Assembly (NCBI GenBank): GCA_050633585.1
Contig: JBOEGT010000008.1
Location: forward strand, 1-64,000
DNA length: 64,000 nt
Source: CALKZN01 sp050633585
GTDB lineage: Bacteria > Pseudomonadota > Gammaproteobacteria > Arenicellales > Arenicellaceae
Direction of reading: 5' to 3'
Shown here: piece after piece, positions 8,953 to 17,683 of the stretch
Layout: each line of letters opens with the position of its first letter
How positions within the stretch are numbered: the stretch's first letter is position 1
The notes under the pieces: generated by a model
Seen by the model: the letters and a program-made list of their open reading frames with translations, nothing else
Databases searched by the model: none
Told to the model about the DNA's origin: nothing
Program-made: the position numbers and the translations under genes

Positions 8953-10266
8953 TTAAGACCGGACTTTTTTCAATCTCATTTCAGCGGATCTGGCATGTGC
9001 TGTCAATGCCTCACCCCGAGCCAACACTGACGCAGCTTCGCCCAAAGTTTGCGCGCCCTCAAAACTACAATCAATAATACTGGTTCGTTTCTGAAAATCG
9101 TACACACCTAACGGCGAACTAAAACGAGCTGTACCTGACGTTGGCAACACATGGCTTGGGCCTGCCACGTAATCACCCAATGATTCCGAGCTATATCGAC
9201 CAATAAAAATAGCACCCGCATTACGCACTTTTCCAGCAAGGTTCCTTGCATCAGCAATCATCAATTCAAGATGCTCTGGCGCAATCTCATCAATTATTTC
9301 CAGTGCATTTTCTGTGCTTGTCGCCAAAATCATGCCGCCGTTTTTTTGCAAAGAGGCATGAATGATGTCTTGCCGTTCCATTTCAGGCAGCAGCTTTTGA
9401 ATGGATGCTTCAATCGCTTTGAGTACAGTTGAATCTGTCGCTAACACAATCGATTGGGCCATTTCATCGTGCTCTGCTTGCGCAAAAAGATCCATCGCGA
9501 TCCAATCAGGGTTCGCCGTCTCATCCGCTACTATCAACACTTCAGAAGGCCCTGCAATCATATCAATGCCGACTTGACCAAACACTAATTTTTTAGCGGT
9601 AGCCACATAGATATTACCTGGACCAACAATGGTATCAACGGCTGGAACGGTTTGCGTTCCATAGGCTAACGCTGCTATAGCATGCGCGCCCCCAATACAG
9701 AACACTCGATCAACACCGGCAAGATGCGCGGCGGCTAATACCATATCATTCACCTCGCCATTCGGCGTTGGTGCCATCATCACAAGTTCTTCAACACCTG
9801 CGACTTTCGCTGGAATCGCCGTCATTAATACAGAAGAAGGATAGGCTGCCTTACCCCCAGGAACATAAAGCCCAGCTCTTTTCAATGGCGTAATTTTTTG
9901 GCCTAAACGGGTGCCGTCACTCTCTTCGTACTCCCAAGAGCTTTGCAACTGTTTTTCATGGTATTGCTTCACTCGTTCCGCAGCAAAGGTTAGTGCTGAA
10001 AATTGTGCGACATCAATATTTGATGCCGCCTTCTCAAGCTGATCTTTGGTCACTTCTAATGCTGAAACGCTTTCAACAACATATTGATCAAATTTCGCTG
10101 AAAACTCACAGAGCGCATCATCACCATTTTGACGAACTTGGGCGATAATAGCTTCCACTTGATCATCAATATTTCGTTGCTCAGCCGTATCACGGTGCAA
10201 TAATTCAGCCAAGTTGTCTGAAAAATCATCATCAATACTGTTGAGTTGTTTTATGGAAACATTCAT
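8953..10266 (-). CDS. hisD: Histidinol dehydrogenase
   Basis: 437 residues, full length for the family. Catalyses the last two oxidations of histidine synthesis, histidinol to histidine with two NAD+, in the cytoplasm. Visible hallmarks are the zinc-binding stretch FAQAEHDEM, the catalytic EH of IAPEHLEL, and GPSHVLPT. It is the third histidine gene of the run hisG-hisC-hisD and is separated from hisC by about 100 bases. In many proteobacteria the order is hisG-hisD-hisC, so the last two genes are swapped here. Confidence 0.97.
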   Translation of the reverse strand: MNVSIKQLNSIDDDFSDNLAELLHRDTAEQRNIDDQVEAIIAQVRQNGDDALCEFSAKFDQYVVESVSALEVTKDQLEKAASNIDVAQFSALTFAAERVKQYHEKQLQSSWEYEESDGTRLGQKITPLKRAGLYVPGGKAAYPSSVLMTAIPAKVAGVEELVMMAPTPNGEVNDMVLAAAHLAGVDRVFCIGGAHAIAALAYGTQTVPAVDTIVGPGNIYVATAKKLVFGQVGIDMIAGPSEVLIVADETANPDWIAMDLFAQAEHDEMAQSIVLATDSTVLKAIEASIQKLLPEMERQDIIHASLQKNGGMILATSTENALEIIDEIAPEHLELMIADARNLAGKVRNAGAIFIGRYSSESLGDYVAGPSHVLPTSGTARFSSPLGVYDFQKRTSIIDCSFEGAQTLGEAASVLARGEALTAHARSAEMRLKKVRS

Positions 10267-10368
10267 GAGAGTTATAACAGGTGTGTTCTAGGACAATAAA
10301 AATAACGGAAATAGGACAATGACACAATAAAAGAATAAAATAGGAAGATTATTTTAACGCTAAATAGA

Positions 10369-11454
10369 TCACGCTAAAATCGTTCCGAGCGCCTTGATCA
10401 ATTGTTGCATTTCCGCATCCGTGCCAATCGTGATGCGCAAATACTCATCAATACGAGGTTTATCAAAATATCGAACGATAATATCTCTTTGTCGCAACTC
10501 TTGAAATAACGCTTTCGCCGCTATTGTTTGAGGCGGTTTAGCAAAAACAAAGTTAGCGCTTGAGTCTAAGACCGTGAAGCCAAGTTCACGCAAGGAAGAC
10601 ATCGTAGCCTGCCTTGTTGCTATGACACGTGAACGCTGCGTTTGAAAGTAGCTTTCATCATTAAATGACGCTGAACCACCCGCGATAGCTAAGTGATCTA
10701 GCGGATACGCATTAAAACTATTCTTAACTCGTTCGAGCGCTTCAATTAAGTCAGCATTTCCACAGGCATAGCCCAAGCGCAACCCAGCAAGTGAACGAGA
10801 CTTAGAAAATGTTTGAGTCACTAGCAAGTTTTCATACTGATTAATCAGAGCAATCGCGGATTCACCACCAAAATCAACATAGGCTTCATCAACGACGACA
10901 ACCGAATCGGCATGTGTTTGTAACAGTTGCTCTATTTTGGTTAAACCCAAGCATAATCCAGTTGGCGCATTCGGGTTAGCAAAAATTACCCCACGATTCT
11001 CTCGAGGGATTTGTTCAATATCAAATGAAAAGTCAGCCGCTAACGGAACCAACTTATAAGGAGTTCTATATAACTTTGCATAAACAGGATAAAAACCATA
11101 TGTGATATCAGGGAAACACAATGGCTTATCATCAGCCCCTACCCTATCTGTGAAAAAAGCGTGGAAGGTATGCGCCAACACTTCATCAGAACTATTACCC
11201 ACAAAAACCTGATCCGACTGTAAATGATAATAGTCGGCAATGGTTTCTTTTAAGACTTGACCATTGGGGTCGGGATACTTTTGTAGGCCTTGTTCTGCCG
11301 TTCGCTGGATGGTCGACACCACCTCTGGAGAAGGAGGGTAAGGGTTTTCATTAGTATTCAGCTTAATTAACTCACCAGAGCCCGTTGCTTTGGGCTGTTC
11401 ACCCGGCACGTAAGGTGAAAGCTGTTGAATAACGGATGACCAAAATCGGCTCAT
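10369..11454 (-). CDS. hisC: Histidinol-phosphate aminotransferase
   Basis: PLP-dependent class I/II aminotransferase, about 361 residues, converting imidazole-acetol phosphate and glutamate to histidinol phosphate. The PLP lysine lies in QTFSKSRSLAGLRLGY; NPNAPTG and the VVDEAYVDF aspartate that contacts PLP are also visible. I start it at ATG 11454 (MSRFWS), which has GTGAGG 7 bases upstream; a GTG at 11466 in frame would add four residues. It sits between hisG and hisD. Confidence 0.95.
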   Translation of the reverse strand: MSRFWSSVIQQLSPYVPGEQPKATGSGELIKLNTNENPYPPSPEVVSTIQRTAEQGLQKYPDPNGQVLKETIADYYHLQSDQVFVGNSSDEVLAHTFHAFFTDRVGADDKPLCFPDITYGFYPVYAKLYRTPYKLVPLAADFSFDIEQIPRENRGVIFANPNAPTGLCLGLTKIEQLLQTHADSVVVVDEAYVDFGGESAIALINQYENLLVTQTFSKSRSLAGLRLGYACGNADLIEALERVKNSFNAYPLDHLAIAGGSASFNDESYFQTQRSRVIATRQATMSSLRELGFTVLDSSANFVFAKPPQTIAAKALFQELRQRDIIVRYFDKPRIDEYLRITIGTDAEMQQLIKALGTILA

Positions 11455-11494
11455 GATTACCCTCACTTACCCTTTTATTGAGTCAAACATGCAA

Positions 11495-12124
11495 TCACGC
11501 TGCACTGACAATGGGTTCTAGCTGGTCAGAGATCGCCGCGATTTGGGCATACTTAGTTCTCAGAGAGGCTGAATTAGCAATCAGCCTTGAACTGATATCA
11601 CACACTTTATCACCTTCAACCAAATTATTGGCCTTAAGCGTGCTGCCTGTATCGACCAAGTCCACAATCACATCAGCGAGCCCTGTTAACGGAGCGATTT
11701 CCATTGAGCCATATAACTTCACTAAATCTATTTGTTGGCCTAGTCCTGCATAATAATTTTCGGCTGAACGCGTATATTTTGTTGCCACGCGTAAACGCGC
11801 TGACGGCTGATATTCAAAGCCAGCTGGCGCGGCAACGGCTAAACGACACGCAGCAATGCCAAGATCAAGCAATTCAGCTAAACCATCACCACCATGTTCA
11901 ATTAATGTATCTTTACCAACAATGCCAATGTCTGCTGAACCAAACTGCACAAATGTTGGAACGTCAGTCGCACGTACGATAAGCAACTGCACATCATCTT
12001 GGTTCGTCGGCAAAATCAGTTTGCGGCTTTCGAAAGGGTCTTCCGCCGCTTGAATGCCAACCTTCTCCAGCAATGGCAAGATTTCTTTTAGAATTCGTCC
12101 TTTTGATAAAGCAATAGTTAACAT
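11495..12124 (-). CDS. hisG: ATP phosphoribosyltransferase, short form
   Basis: 209 residues, the short HisG class that lacks the C-terminal regulatory ACT-like domain. Catalyses the first committed step of histidine synthesis, ATP plus PRPP to phosphoribosyl-ATP. The N-terminus MLTIALSKGRILKE and the PRPP-binding region DVIVDLVDTGSTLKAN are typical. Short HisG enzymes work as hetero-octamers with HisZ, a HisRS-like regulatory subunit; no hisZ is in the window. It lies 89 bases after murA in the same direction, the usual murA-hisG neighbourhood of beta- and gammaproteobacteria. Confidence 0.96.
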   Translation of the reverse strand: MLTIALSKGRILKEILPLLEKVGIQAAEDPFESRKLILPTNQDDVQLLIVRATDVPTFVQFGSADIGIVGKDTLIEHGGDGLAELLDLGIAACRLAVAAPAGFEYQPSARLRVATKYTRSAENYYAGLGQQIDLVKLYGSMEIAPLTGLADVIVDLVDTGSTLKANNLVEGDKVCDISSRLIANSASLRTKYAQIAAISDQLEPIVSAA

Positions 12125-12213
12125 GGTTTTATATAAACGTTTGGGCTAGCAATAGGCTAGGCTTTTAAATTAGGAGTAATTAAGCGCTCTGATAATGTCG
12201 TGACCGTTTGAAG

Positions 12214-13512
12214 CTAGACGCTAATATAGCGCGATTTTTCACGCTCCCACAAGTGGCTTGGAATGCGCTTAATATTCGCTCCCAAACCTGCAAACTTTTC
12301 TTCAATACACTCATAGCCGCGATCAATATGGTAAATACGATCAATCACTGTCGGACCGTCAGCCATTAAACCCGCAATAACCAAACTAGCTGATGCGCGC
12401 AAATCAGTCGCCATCACTGGAGCAGCCTGGAGCTTTTCATGTCCCGTGACAACGGCGGTATTGCCTTCTAATTGAATCTCAGCCCCCATGCGTTGCAACT
12501 CATGCACATGCATAAAACGGTTTTCAAAAATAGTTTCAACAACCGTACCCGTGCCTTGTGCCAGTGCATTCATCGTGACAAATTGCGCTTGCATATCAGT
12601 TGGAAAAGCAGGATGTGGCGCTGTTCGTAAGCTAACCGCTTTAGGTTGGCGGCCATGCATATTCACTTCAATATAATCATCACCAACCGCTAAGTCGCAG
12701 CCAGCTTCTTCTAACTTATTCAGCACCGCTTCTAAATAGCGCGGATCAGTATTCAATGCTTTAACACGCCCCCTTGTCGCCGCCCCGGCAACCAGATAAG
12801 TGCCTGTTTCTATTCGATCAGAAATCACTCGATGCGATGCGGAGTGCAAGCTGTCAACACCTTCAATCGTGATTTCATCAGTGCCTGCACCGGATATTTT
12901 TGCACCCATTGCATTCAAACAATTCGCCAAATCAACAATTTCAGGCTCTCTGGCTGCATTTTCGATCACGCTAACGCCTTGAGCCAATGATGCCGCCATC
13001 ATCAAGTTTTCAGTACCGGTGACTGAAACAAGGTCCATGAACATTCGGGCACCCTGCAAGCGCTCACAAGTCGCCTTAATATAACCATCTTCAATGACAA
13101 CTTTCGCTCCCATGGCTTCCAAACCTTTAATATGCAAATTAACAGGTCTAGAACCAATGGCGCAACCGCCCGGCAGAGACACTTCTGCATGCCCCATACG
13201 AGCTAACAATGGTCCCAAAACCAAAATGGAAGCACGCATCGTTTTGACTAATTCGTAAGGTGCTCGAATTTGATCAACTTCGGATGCATCAGCAGCAATA
13301 TGCATATTCTCATCCACCTGCATTTGCACACCAAGATGTGATAGCAACCCCATTGTGGTGGTAATATCTTGCAAGTGAGGCACATTACTGAGCGTCAAAG
13401 TGCCATCCACCAACAACGATGAAATTAAAATAGGCAAGGCTGAGTTTTTAGCGCCCGATATCTTTACTTCACCATCAAGTGGCCCAGCACCTTGTACAAC
13501 GATCTTATCCAA
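12214..13512 (-). CDS. murA: UDP-N-acetylglucosamine 1-carboxyvinyltransferase
   Basis: 432 residues. Transfers enolpyruvate from PEP to UDP-GlcNAc, the first committed step of peptidoglycan synthesis. Catalytic Cys is in LPGGCAIGSRPV (C117), the fosfomycin-target position; K22-N23 of the SGAKNSALP segment bind substrate. The start is TTG at 13512, with GGAG 7 bases upstream and an N-terminus (DKIVVQG) that matches the family start. The tail after KRIPSHL is about ten residues longer than in E. coli MurA. It belongs to the mla-ibaG-murA neighbourhood. Confidence 0.97.
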   Translation of the reverse strand: MDKIVVQGAGPLDGEVKISGAKNSALPILISSLLVDGTLTLSNVPHLQDITTTMGLLSHLGVQMQVDENMHIAADASEVDQIRAPYELVKTMRASILVLGPLLARMGHAEVSLPGGCAIGSRPVNLHIKGLEAMGAKVVIEDGYIKATCERLQGARMFMDLVSVTGTENLMMAASLAQGVSVIENAAREPEIVDLANCLNAMGAKISGAGTDEITIEGVDSLHSASHRVISDRIETGTYLVAGAATRGRVKALNTDPRYLEAVLNKLEEAGCDLAVGDDYIEVNMHGRQPKAVSLRTAPHPAFPTDMQAQFVTMNALAQGTGTVVETIFENRFMHVHELQRMGAEIQLEGNTAVVTGHEKLQAAPVMATDLRASASLVIAGLMADGPTVIDRIYHIDRGYECIEEKFAGLGANIKRIPSHLWEREKSRYISV

Positions 13513-13583
13513 CTATTTGCTCCAGCTAGCAGCTTTGCTATAAAAAAAGCGAATTAATACACAAAATAATGCAGACAATTGGT

Positions 13584-13892
13584 TTACGATTCGGTTAGTA
13601 ACGTCTTCAATTCACCTGACTGATACATTTCAGTCATGATATCGCTTCCACCAATAAACTCGCCTTTGACATACAATTGAGGAATGGTCGGCCAATTAGA
13701 GAACGTCTTAATACCTTCACGAATTTCAGGATCGCTTAATACATCAACACTGACAAACTCGCTACCGCAAGCATTAAGAATTTGTATGGCACGCCCTGAA
13801 AAGCCGCATTGTGGAAAACTTGCAGTACCTTTCATATAAAGCACAACATTGTTATCAGAAATTGTTTGTTGAATCTTTTCTTGTGTAGACAT
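13584..13892 (-). CDS. grxD: Monothiol glutaredoxin (Grx4 type)
   Basis: 102 residues with the monothiol active site CGFS in FPQCGFSGRA, plus the glutathione-contacting WPTIPQLYV and GGSDI segments. CGFS glutaredoxins carry a glutathione-ligated [2Fe-2S] cluster and pass it to targets, often in complex with BolA-family proteins. The next gene upstream in the same direction is such a BolA-family gene (ibaG), about 100 bases away, so the locus encodes a plausible Grx-BolA pair. In E. coli grxD is elsewhere on the chromosome. Confidence 0.95.
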   Translation of the reverse strand: MSTQEKIQQTISDNNVVLYMKGTASFPQCGFSGRAIQILNACGSEFVSVDVLSDPEIREGIKTFSNWPTIPQLYVKGEFIGGSDIMTEMYQSGELKTLLTES

Positions 13893-13995
13893 CGTTAATA
13901 ACCTTTATATCTTTTTGATGTTTAGAGTGTAGGCTTTAAGTACATATCATGAGCACCACACTCTGTATTTTATAGGAGTAAATATAACAATAAGC

Positions 13996-14235
13996 TTAGG
14001 CAGCAGAATGCTCTTCGGGCGTCATTGTTTTCATGGATAACGCATGGACTTCAGCTTTCATTTTATCACCTAAAATTGCGTAAACATGTTGATGACGTTG
14101 AATGCGATTTTTGCCTTCAAATTCTGCAGAAACAATCACTGCTTCAAAGTGATGGCCATCGCCCTCCACTGATAGTTGCGCATCATCATTTAAGCCTGCT
14201 GCAATCCAGCTTTTTAATTGTTCAGGAGTAACCAT
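13996..14235 (-). CDS. ibaG: BolA/IbaG family iron-sulfur or acid-stress protein
   Basis: 79 residues with a single BolA fold. The conserved HHFEAVIVS and RHQHVYAILGD segments contain the His residues used to share an Fe-S cluster with a CGFS glutaredoxin. E. coli IbaG (YrbA) sits between mlaB and murA, the same neighbourhood as here, which is why I call IbaG rather than BolA. It is preceded by mlaC without an intervening mlaB. Confidence 0.92.
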   Translation of the reverse strand: MVTPEQLKSWIAAGLNDDAQLSVEGDGHHFEAVIVSAEFEGKNRIQRHQHVYAILGDKMKAEVHALSMKTMTPEEHSAA

Positions 14236-14404
14236 AAAACTTCCAAAAATATTTAAAATTTAAATTAATCAAGGCATATTGTCTCGCATTGGATGCTAAC
14301 TGAAAAGCCATTTAAAGCATAAATATGCTTAAGACGATTGAAACATCAACAAATCAGGAGCATTTGCAGACTTGAGCTTGCTGAACACCTGCTTTTAGCT
14401 GACC

Positions 14405-15043
14405 TTAGCCATTATTGATCTCACGCATCTCTTCAATCAGCTTATCAATACCAACTTTAGAAATACGGTCGGCATAATCATTGCGGAACAGAGGGATTAA
14501 CTCTATTGTTGCCTCGGGTGTTTGCACCTTAATATTGTATACACGCCATTGAGTGTCATCACGCAAGTTCATCGAAAAAACCATTGGAATTTTGCCACCA
14601 GACTGGGTCACAAATTCCGTTTTGACTTTCACGCGATCTTTTTTATTGGGATTAGAAAATGGCAAATACTTAATTTCTTGCCCCGAATATTCGAATACTG
14701 TACTGGCATAAGTACCAATTAATAAACGCCTAAACTCCACCACAAACGCATTAAATTGTTGTGGCGTAATGTTTCGTCTATGCTTGCCTAACACGCCTTT
14801 TGAGAACAACTCAAAATTGATTGCAGGACCTAAAATATCGTTAATTGCGGTATTGAGTTTTTTCGCATCGGCAGCAAATTCTGGGCGCCTCGCATTTAGC
14901 TCGTTAATTGCTTTTTCCAATGTTGTTTTCACGACCACATCTGGAGGTGTGACTTCAGCCTGTGCAGCAGGCATCACTAACAACAATGATAAAATTGCGA
15001 TAAATAGGACAGTAGAACGTTTAATAAAGCCAAAACTAGTCAT
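14405..15043 (-). CDS. mlaC: Periplasmic phospholipid-binding protein MlaC
   Basis: 212 residues: a cleavable signal peptide (about 1-29, ending PAAQA) and a Tol-Tol-Ttg2D/MlaC domain. MlaC shuttles phospholipids across the periplasm between the outer-membrane MlaA-porin complex and the inner-membrane MlaFEDB transporter. Typical segments are FNAFVVEFRRLLIGTYAS and WRVYNIKV. It is separated from mlaD by an unusual 222-base gap and is not followed by mlaB. Confidence 0.94.
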   Translation of the reverse strand: MTSFGFIKRSTVLFIAILSLLLVMPAAQAEVTPPDVVVKTTLEKAINELNARRPEFAADAKKLNTAINDILGPAINFELFSKGVLGKHRRNITPQQFNAFVVEFRRLLIGTYASTVFEYSGQEIKYLPFSNPNKKDRVKVKTEFVTQSGGKIPMVFSMNLRDDTQWRVYNIKVQTPEATIELIPLFRNDYADRISKVGIDKLIEEMREINNG

Positions 15044-15265
15044 CAGGGACCTCTTAAATAACGAATAAATTCATAACCTGCGTATGCACAAACTGATTTA
15101 ACAGTAAGGCCATAGCGAGATATGAGAAATTGTAGCTACCATTAGCTGAACTGCAGCTGAACAGATTGCAAGCTGTGATATATACTTATGACAATATGCG
15201 GTGGTTTAGCGAAAAAACAAGCCTAAACGCATGACTATCTTAATAGACCTTTCTTAACCAAAAAA
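15044..15265. other. 222-bp mlaD-mlaC spacer
   Basis: mlaD and mlaC are normally adjacent; here 222 bases without an ORF separate them. The stretch is AT-rich and holds a weak imperfect repeat (CTGTTCAGCTGCAGTTCAGC on the minus strand). A promoter or processing site giving mlaC its own expression level is possible, but I see no clear -35/-10 pair. Confidence 0.4.
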
Positions 15266-15730
15266 TCATTCACTCTTATTCGTGAAGCTTGTAATCAAAC
15301 GGCCAATCAATTTTTCGAGAACCAACGCAGATTGCGTGTATTCAATCTCACTCCCCTGTTTCAAAGACTCCTCATCTCCACCAGGCTCAAGACCAATGAA
15401 CTGCGAGCCTAACAGCCCGGAGGTTAAAATCGATGCACTAGTATCGACAGGCAAATTATTATGTTCACCAAAAATTTGCATTTCTACAACGGCAGAAAAA
15501 TCGCTCGAATCAATTGAAATACCCGTCACACGACCAATCGTCACACCGGCCATCCGCACGGGAGATTTTGCCGTTAAACCACCAATATCTTGAAACTTAG
15601 CCGTGACTTGAAAACCATTGCCTGAGTCTTGCGAGCCCAAATTTCCAACTCGTAGCGACAACGTCACCAACGCCAAAATACCCACTAAAACAAATAGTCC
15701 AACCCAAAACTCTTTCATCCCATGCTTCAT
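15266..15730 (-). CDS. mlaD: Phospholipid transporter MCE-domain subunit MlaD
   Basis: About 154 residues: short cytoplasmic start, one membrane anchor (FWVGLFVLVGILALVTLSL) and one MCE domain (GLTAKSPVRMAGVTIGRV). MlaD forms the periplasmic hexameric ring of the inner-membrane MlaFEDB transporter and hands lipids to or from MlaC. I prefer the ATG at 15730, which has GAGG 7 bases upstream; an ATG two codons earlier (15736) is too close to that RBS. It follows mlaE by 46 bases. Confidence 0.94.
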   Translation of the reverse strand: MKHGMKEFWVGLFVLVGILALVTLSLRVGNLGSQDSGNGFQVTAKFQDIGGLTAKSPVRMAGVTIGRVTGISIDSSDFSAVVEMQIFGEHNNLPVDTSASILTSGLLGSQFIGLEPGGDEESLKQGSEIEYTQSALVLEKLIGRLITSFTNKSE

Positions 15731-15776
15731 AATCATGCCTCTGCAAATAACTTTTTATCGCACCACTGGTCAGTTA

Positions 15777-16562
15777 TTACCTGAACATCAGTGACGTTAG
15801 TAGAAAATCCAAACCTAATATCAATAATGACGACACCACCACAGTCTGAGTCGTCGCGGAACTGACCCCTTCTGAAGTAGGCGGTGAAAAATAGCCTTGA
15901 TAGACCGCAATCAATGTAATGACCATGCCAAAAACAACACTTTTAATCATGCCATTCAACACATCATCATAAAAATCCACACCATTTTGCATCGCGGACC
16001 AATAGATACCTGCATCGCCACCTAATACGGTAACACCGACAAAATGGCCTCCATAAATGCCCATAATGGTAAAAATTGCCGCTAATAAAGGCACAGATAA
16101 AATACCCGCCAGATAGCGCGGCGCAATCACGCGCTTAAGAGGATCAACCGCCATCATTTCCATGGCTTCAAGTTGCTCTGTTGCTCGCATTAAACCAATC
16201 TCAGCGGTCAACGCCGAACACGCCCTGCCAGCAAATAGCAAAGCCGTGAGCACAGGCCCCAACTCACGTACCAGCGTCAATGCCACAAGCAAACCGAGTT
16301 GTGATTCCGCACCAAAATCAACAAGGTTAGTGTAAAACTGCAACCCAAGCACCATGCCAACAAACAAGCCTGACACTAAAATAATGATGAGGGTTTTCAC
16401 GCCTATCATATATAGCTGGGTGATTAATAACGCAGGCCTAAGAACAGGCGTCAATATTGACACAAGAATTTGACCAAAAAACACACCTATTGAACCCAAA
16501 GAATAAATCGCTTGGATTACAACGGCGCCTAAACGCTGAACTGGTGACATTAAAAAGCCCAT
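15777..16562 (-). CDS. mlaE: Phospholipid ABC transporter permease MlaE
   Basis: 261 residues of the MlaE/YrbE permease family with about five to six hydrophobic segments. Family hallmarks are ELGPVLTALLFAGRACSA and the EIGLMRATEQLEAM coupling region that contacts the ATPase. It forms the membrane dimer of the Mla complex. The ATG follows the mlaF stop codon directly (TAGATG), which implies translational coupling. Confidence 0.96.
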   Translation of the reverse strand: MGFLMSPVQRLGAVVIQAIYSLGSIGVFFGQILVSILTPVLRPALLITQLYMIGVKTLIIILVSGLFVGMVLGLQFYTNLVDFGAESQLGLLVALTLVRELGPVLTALLFAGRACSALTAEIGLMRATEQLEAMEMMAVDPLKRVIAPRYLAGILSVPLLAAIFTIMGIYGGHFVGVTVLGGDAGIYWSAMQNGVDFYDDVLNGMIKSVVFGMVITLIAVYQGYFSPPTSEGVSSATTQTVVVSSLLILGLDFLLTSLMFR

Positions 16563-17360
16563 CTACACACCCTCGCTTTGCGCTTGAGCACGATAATGAT
16601 AGGCCACAGGTCCATCTGGAGAACCTGACATAAATTGCTTAATCGCAGGATTGTCAGAAGACAACATCTCTTCTGGGCTGCCACGGCCAATGGATTTACC
16701 ACCGGCTAACACGATAATTTCATCCGAAATTTCACAGGCTTCCGGAACGTCATGCGTGACGATAATGGAGGTAATGTTTAGCGCCTCATTCATTTCACGA
16801 ATAAGCTGCGTGATAATCCCTTTTGAAATGGGATCCAACCCTGTGAAAGGCTCGTCATACATCACTAGATCAGGCTCCATCACAATGGCTCGTGCTAGCG
16901 CTACTCTTCGCTGCATACCACCTGAGCATTCATCAGGAAACAAACTGGCAGCCTCCTTTAGGCCAACATGTTGCAGCTTATCCAAGACGATTGCCTCAAT
17001 GTCTTGATCAGTTTTATCGGTATGCTCTCGCAAAGGAAAAGCTATATTTTCAAACACGGTTAAGTCTGTTAATAGCGCATTGTGTTGGAACATCATGCCC
17101 ATACTTTTTCGTAATTCATACAGCGCCTTATTTTTCAAGGCTGACACATCCTGCCCATCAACAAATACATGACCCTTTTGAGGCTTAACTCGTCCACCAA
17201 CAAACCCCAAAACAGTGGACTTTCCACAACCGCTTGGCCCCATGATGGACGTCACAGAACCTCGTTTAACAGCGATATCTAGACCGTCATGCACAGGCCT
17301 CGATCCATAAGAAAAAGACACATTTTCTATGGAAATAATATTTTCTTGGGTTTCTGACAC
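16563..17360 (-). CDS. mlaF: Phospholipid ABC transporter ATPase MlaF
   Basis: 265 residues. ABC ATPase with Walker A GPSGCGKST, signature CSGGMQRR, Walker B DLVMYDEPF and the H-loop VTHD. It energises the Mla pathway that maintains outer-membrane lipid asymmetry. Start is GTG at 17360 with AAAGGA upstream. It is the first gene of the mla run and is transcribed away from yrbG, the same divergent arrangement as in E. coli. Confidence 0.96.
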   Translation of the reverse strand: MSETQENIISIENVSFSYGSRPVHDGLDIAVKRGSVTSIMGPSGCGKSTVLGFVGGRVKPQKGHVFVDGQDVSALKNKALYELRKSMGMMFQHNALLTDLTVFENIAFPLREHTDKTDQDIEAIVLDKLQHVGLKEAASLFPDECSGGMQRRVALARAIVMEPDLVMYDEPFTGLDPISKGIITQLIREMNEALNITSIIVTHDVPEACEISDEIIVLAGGKSIGRGSPEEMLSSDNPAIKQFMSGSPDGPVAYHYRAQAQSEGV

Positions 17361-17382
17361 AACGATCCTTTAGACAATCTCT

Positions 17383-17412
17383 ATTTTAGCGGGCTAGTAT
17401 ATTAGCTATCAA
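17383..17412 (-). promoter_or_regulatory. Candidate sigma-70 promoter for the mla operon
   Basis: On the minus strand: -35 TTGATA at 17412-17407, an 18-base spacer, and -10 TAAAAT at 17388-17383, 22 bases before the mlaF GTG. Each hexamer has one mismatch to consensus. No competing site of similar quality is seen nearby. Confidence 0.5.
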
Positions 17413-17557
17413 AAAAAAAGCTACTGATTAGACATCGCCACAGGCTTATTTAAGAACACAACAAACTAACGATAAAAATAACAATAACCGTATAATACCA
17501 AACAGTTTTGCTTTCGTTGGTATAAAATTGCGACTGTTAAAAAATCAACACAATTCA

Positions 17558-17679
17558 TTAGGGTCTGGAACTTTGGCCATTCCAAACGGCAAGTGAAGAA
17601 CAAAAATAGCGAAAAAATGGCAACCACCCGATGGGTTAGATTAAAATTCGTTCAAAAATGAAACCTCAACAGACCCTAA
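17558..17679. repeat. Inverted repeat flanking the yrbG leader
   Basis: TTAGGGTCTG at 17558-17567 and its exact reverse complement CAGACCCTAA at 17670-17679, about 102 bases apart. With a one-base bulge the pairing extends by TTCA/TGAA into the yrbG ATG region at 17684. If transcribed, the pairing could hide the yrbG translation start; a pair of protein-binding half-sites is the alternative. Confidence 0.4.
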
Positions 17680-17683
17680 CTGA

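Larger units (their letters stand above)
17361..17683. other. 323-bp divergent mlaF/yrbG intergenic region
   Basis: Contains a good candidate promoter for mlaF on the minus strand (listed separately). On the plus side there is a TATAAT at about 17493 without a clear -35 and a wide inverted repeat whose right arm abuts the yrbG start (listed separately). No ORF with a credible start is present. Confidence 0.5.

Noticed and set aside
11704..11982. Plus-strand ORF of 92 codons with a His-rich stretch
   Set aside because: It lies entirely antisense within hisG, has no RBS and has no recognisable domain; treated as a shadow of hisG.
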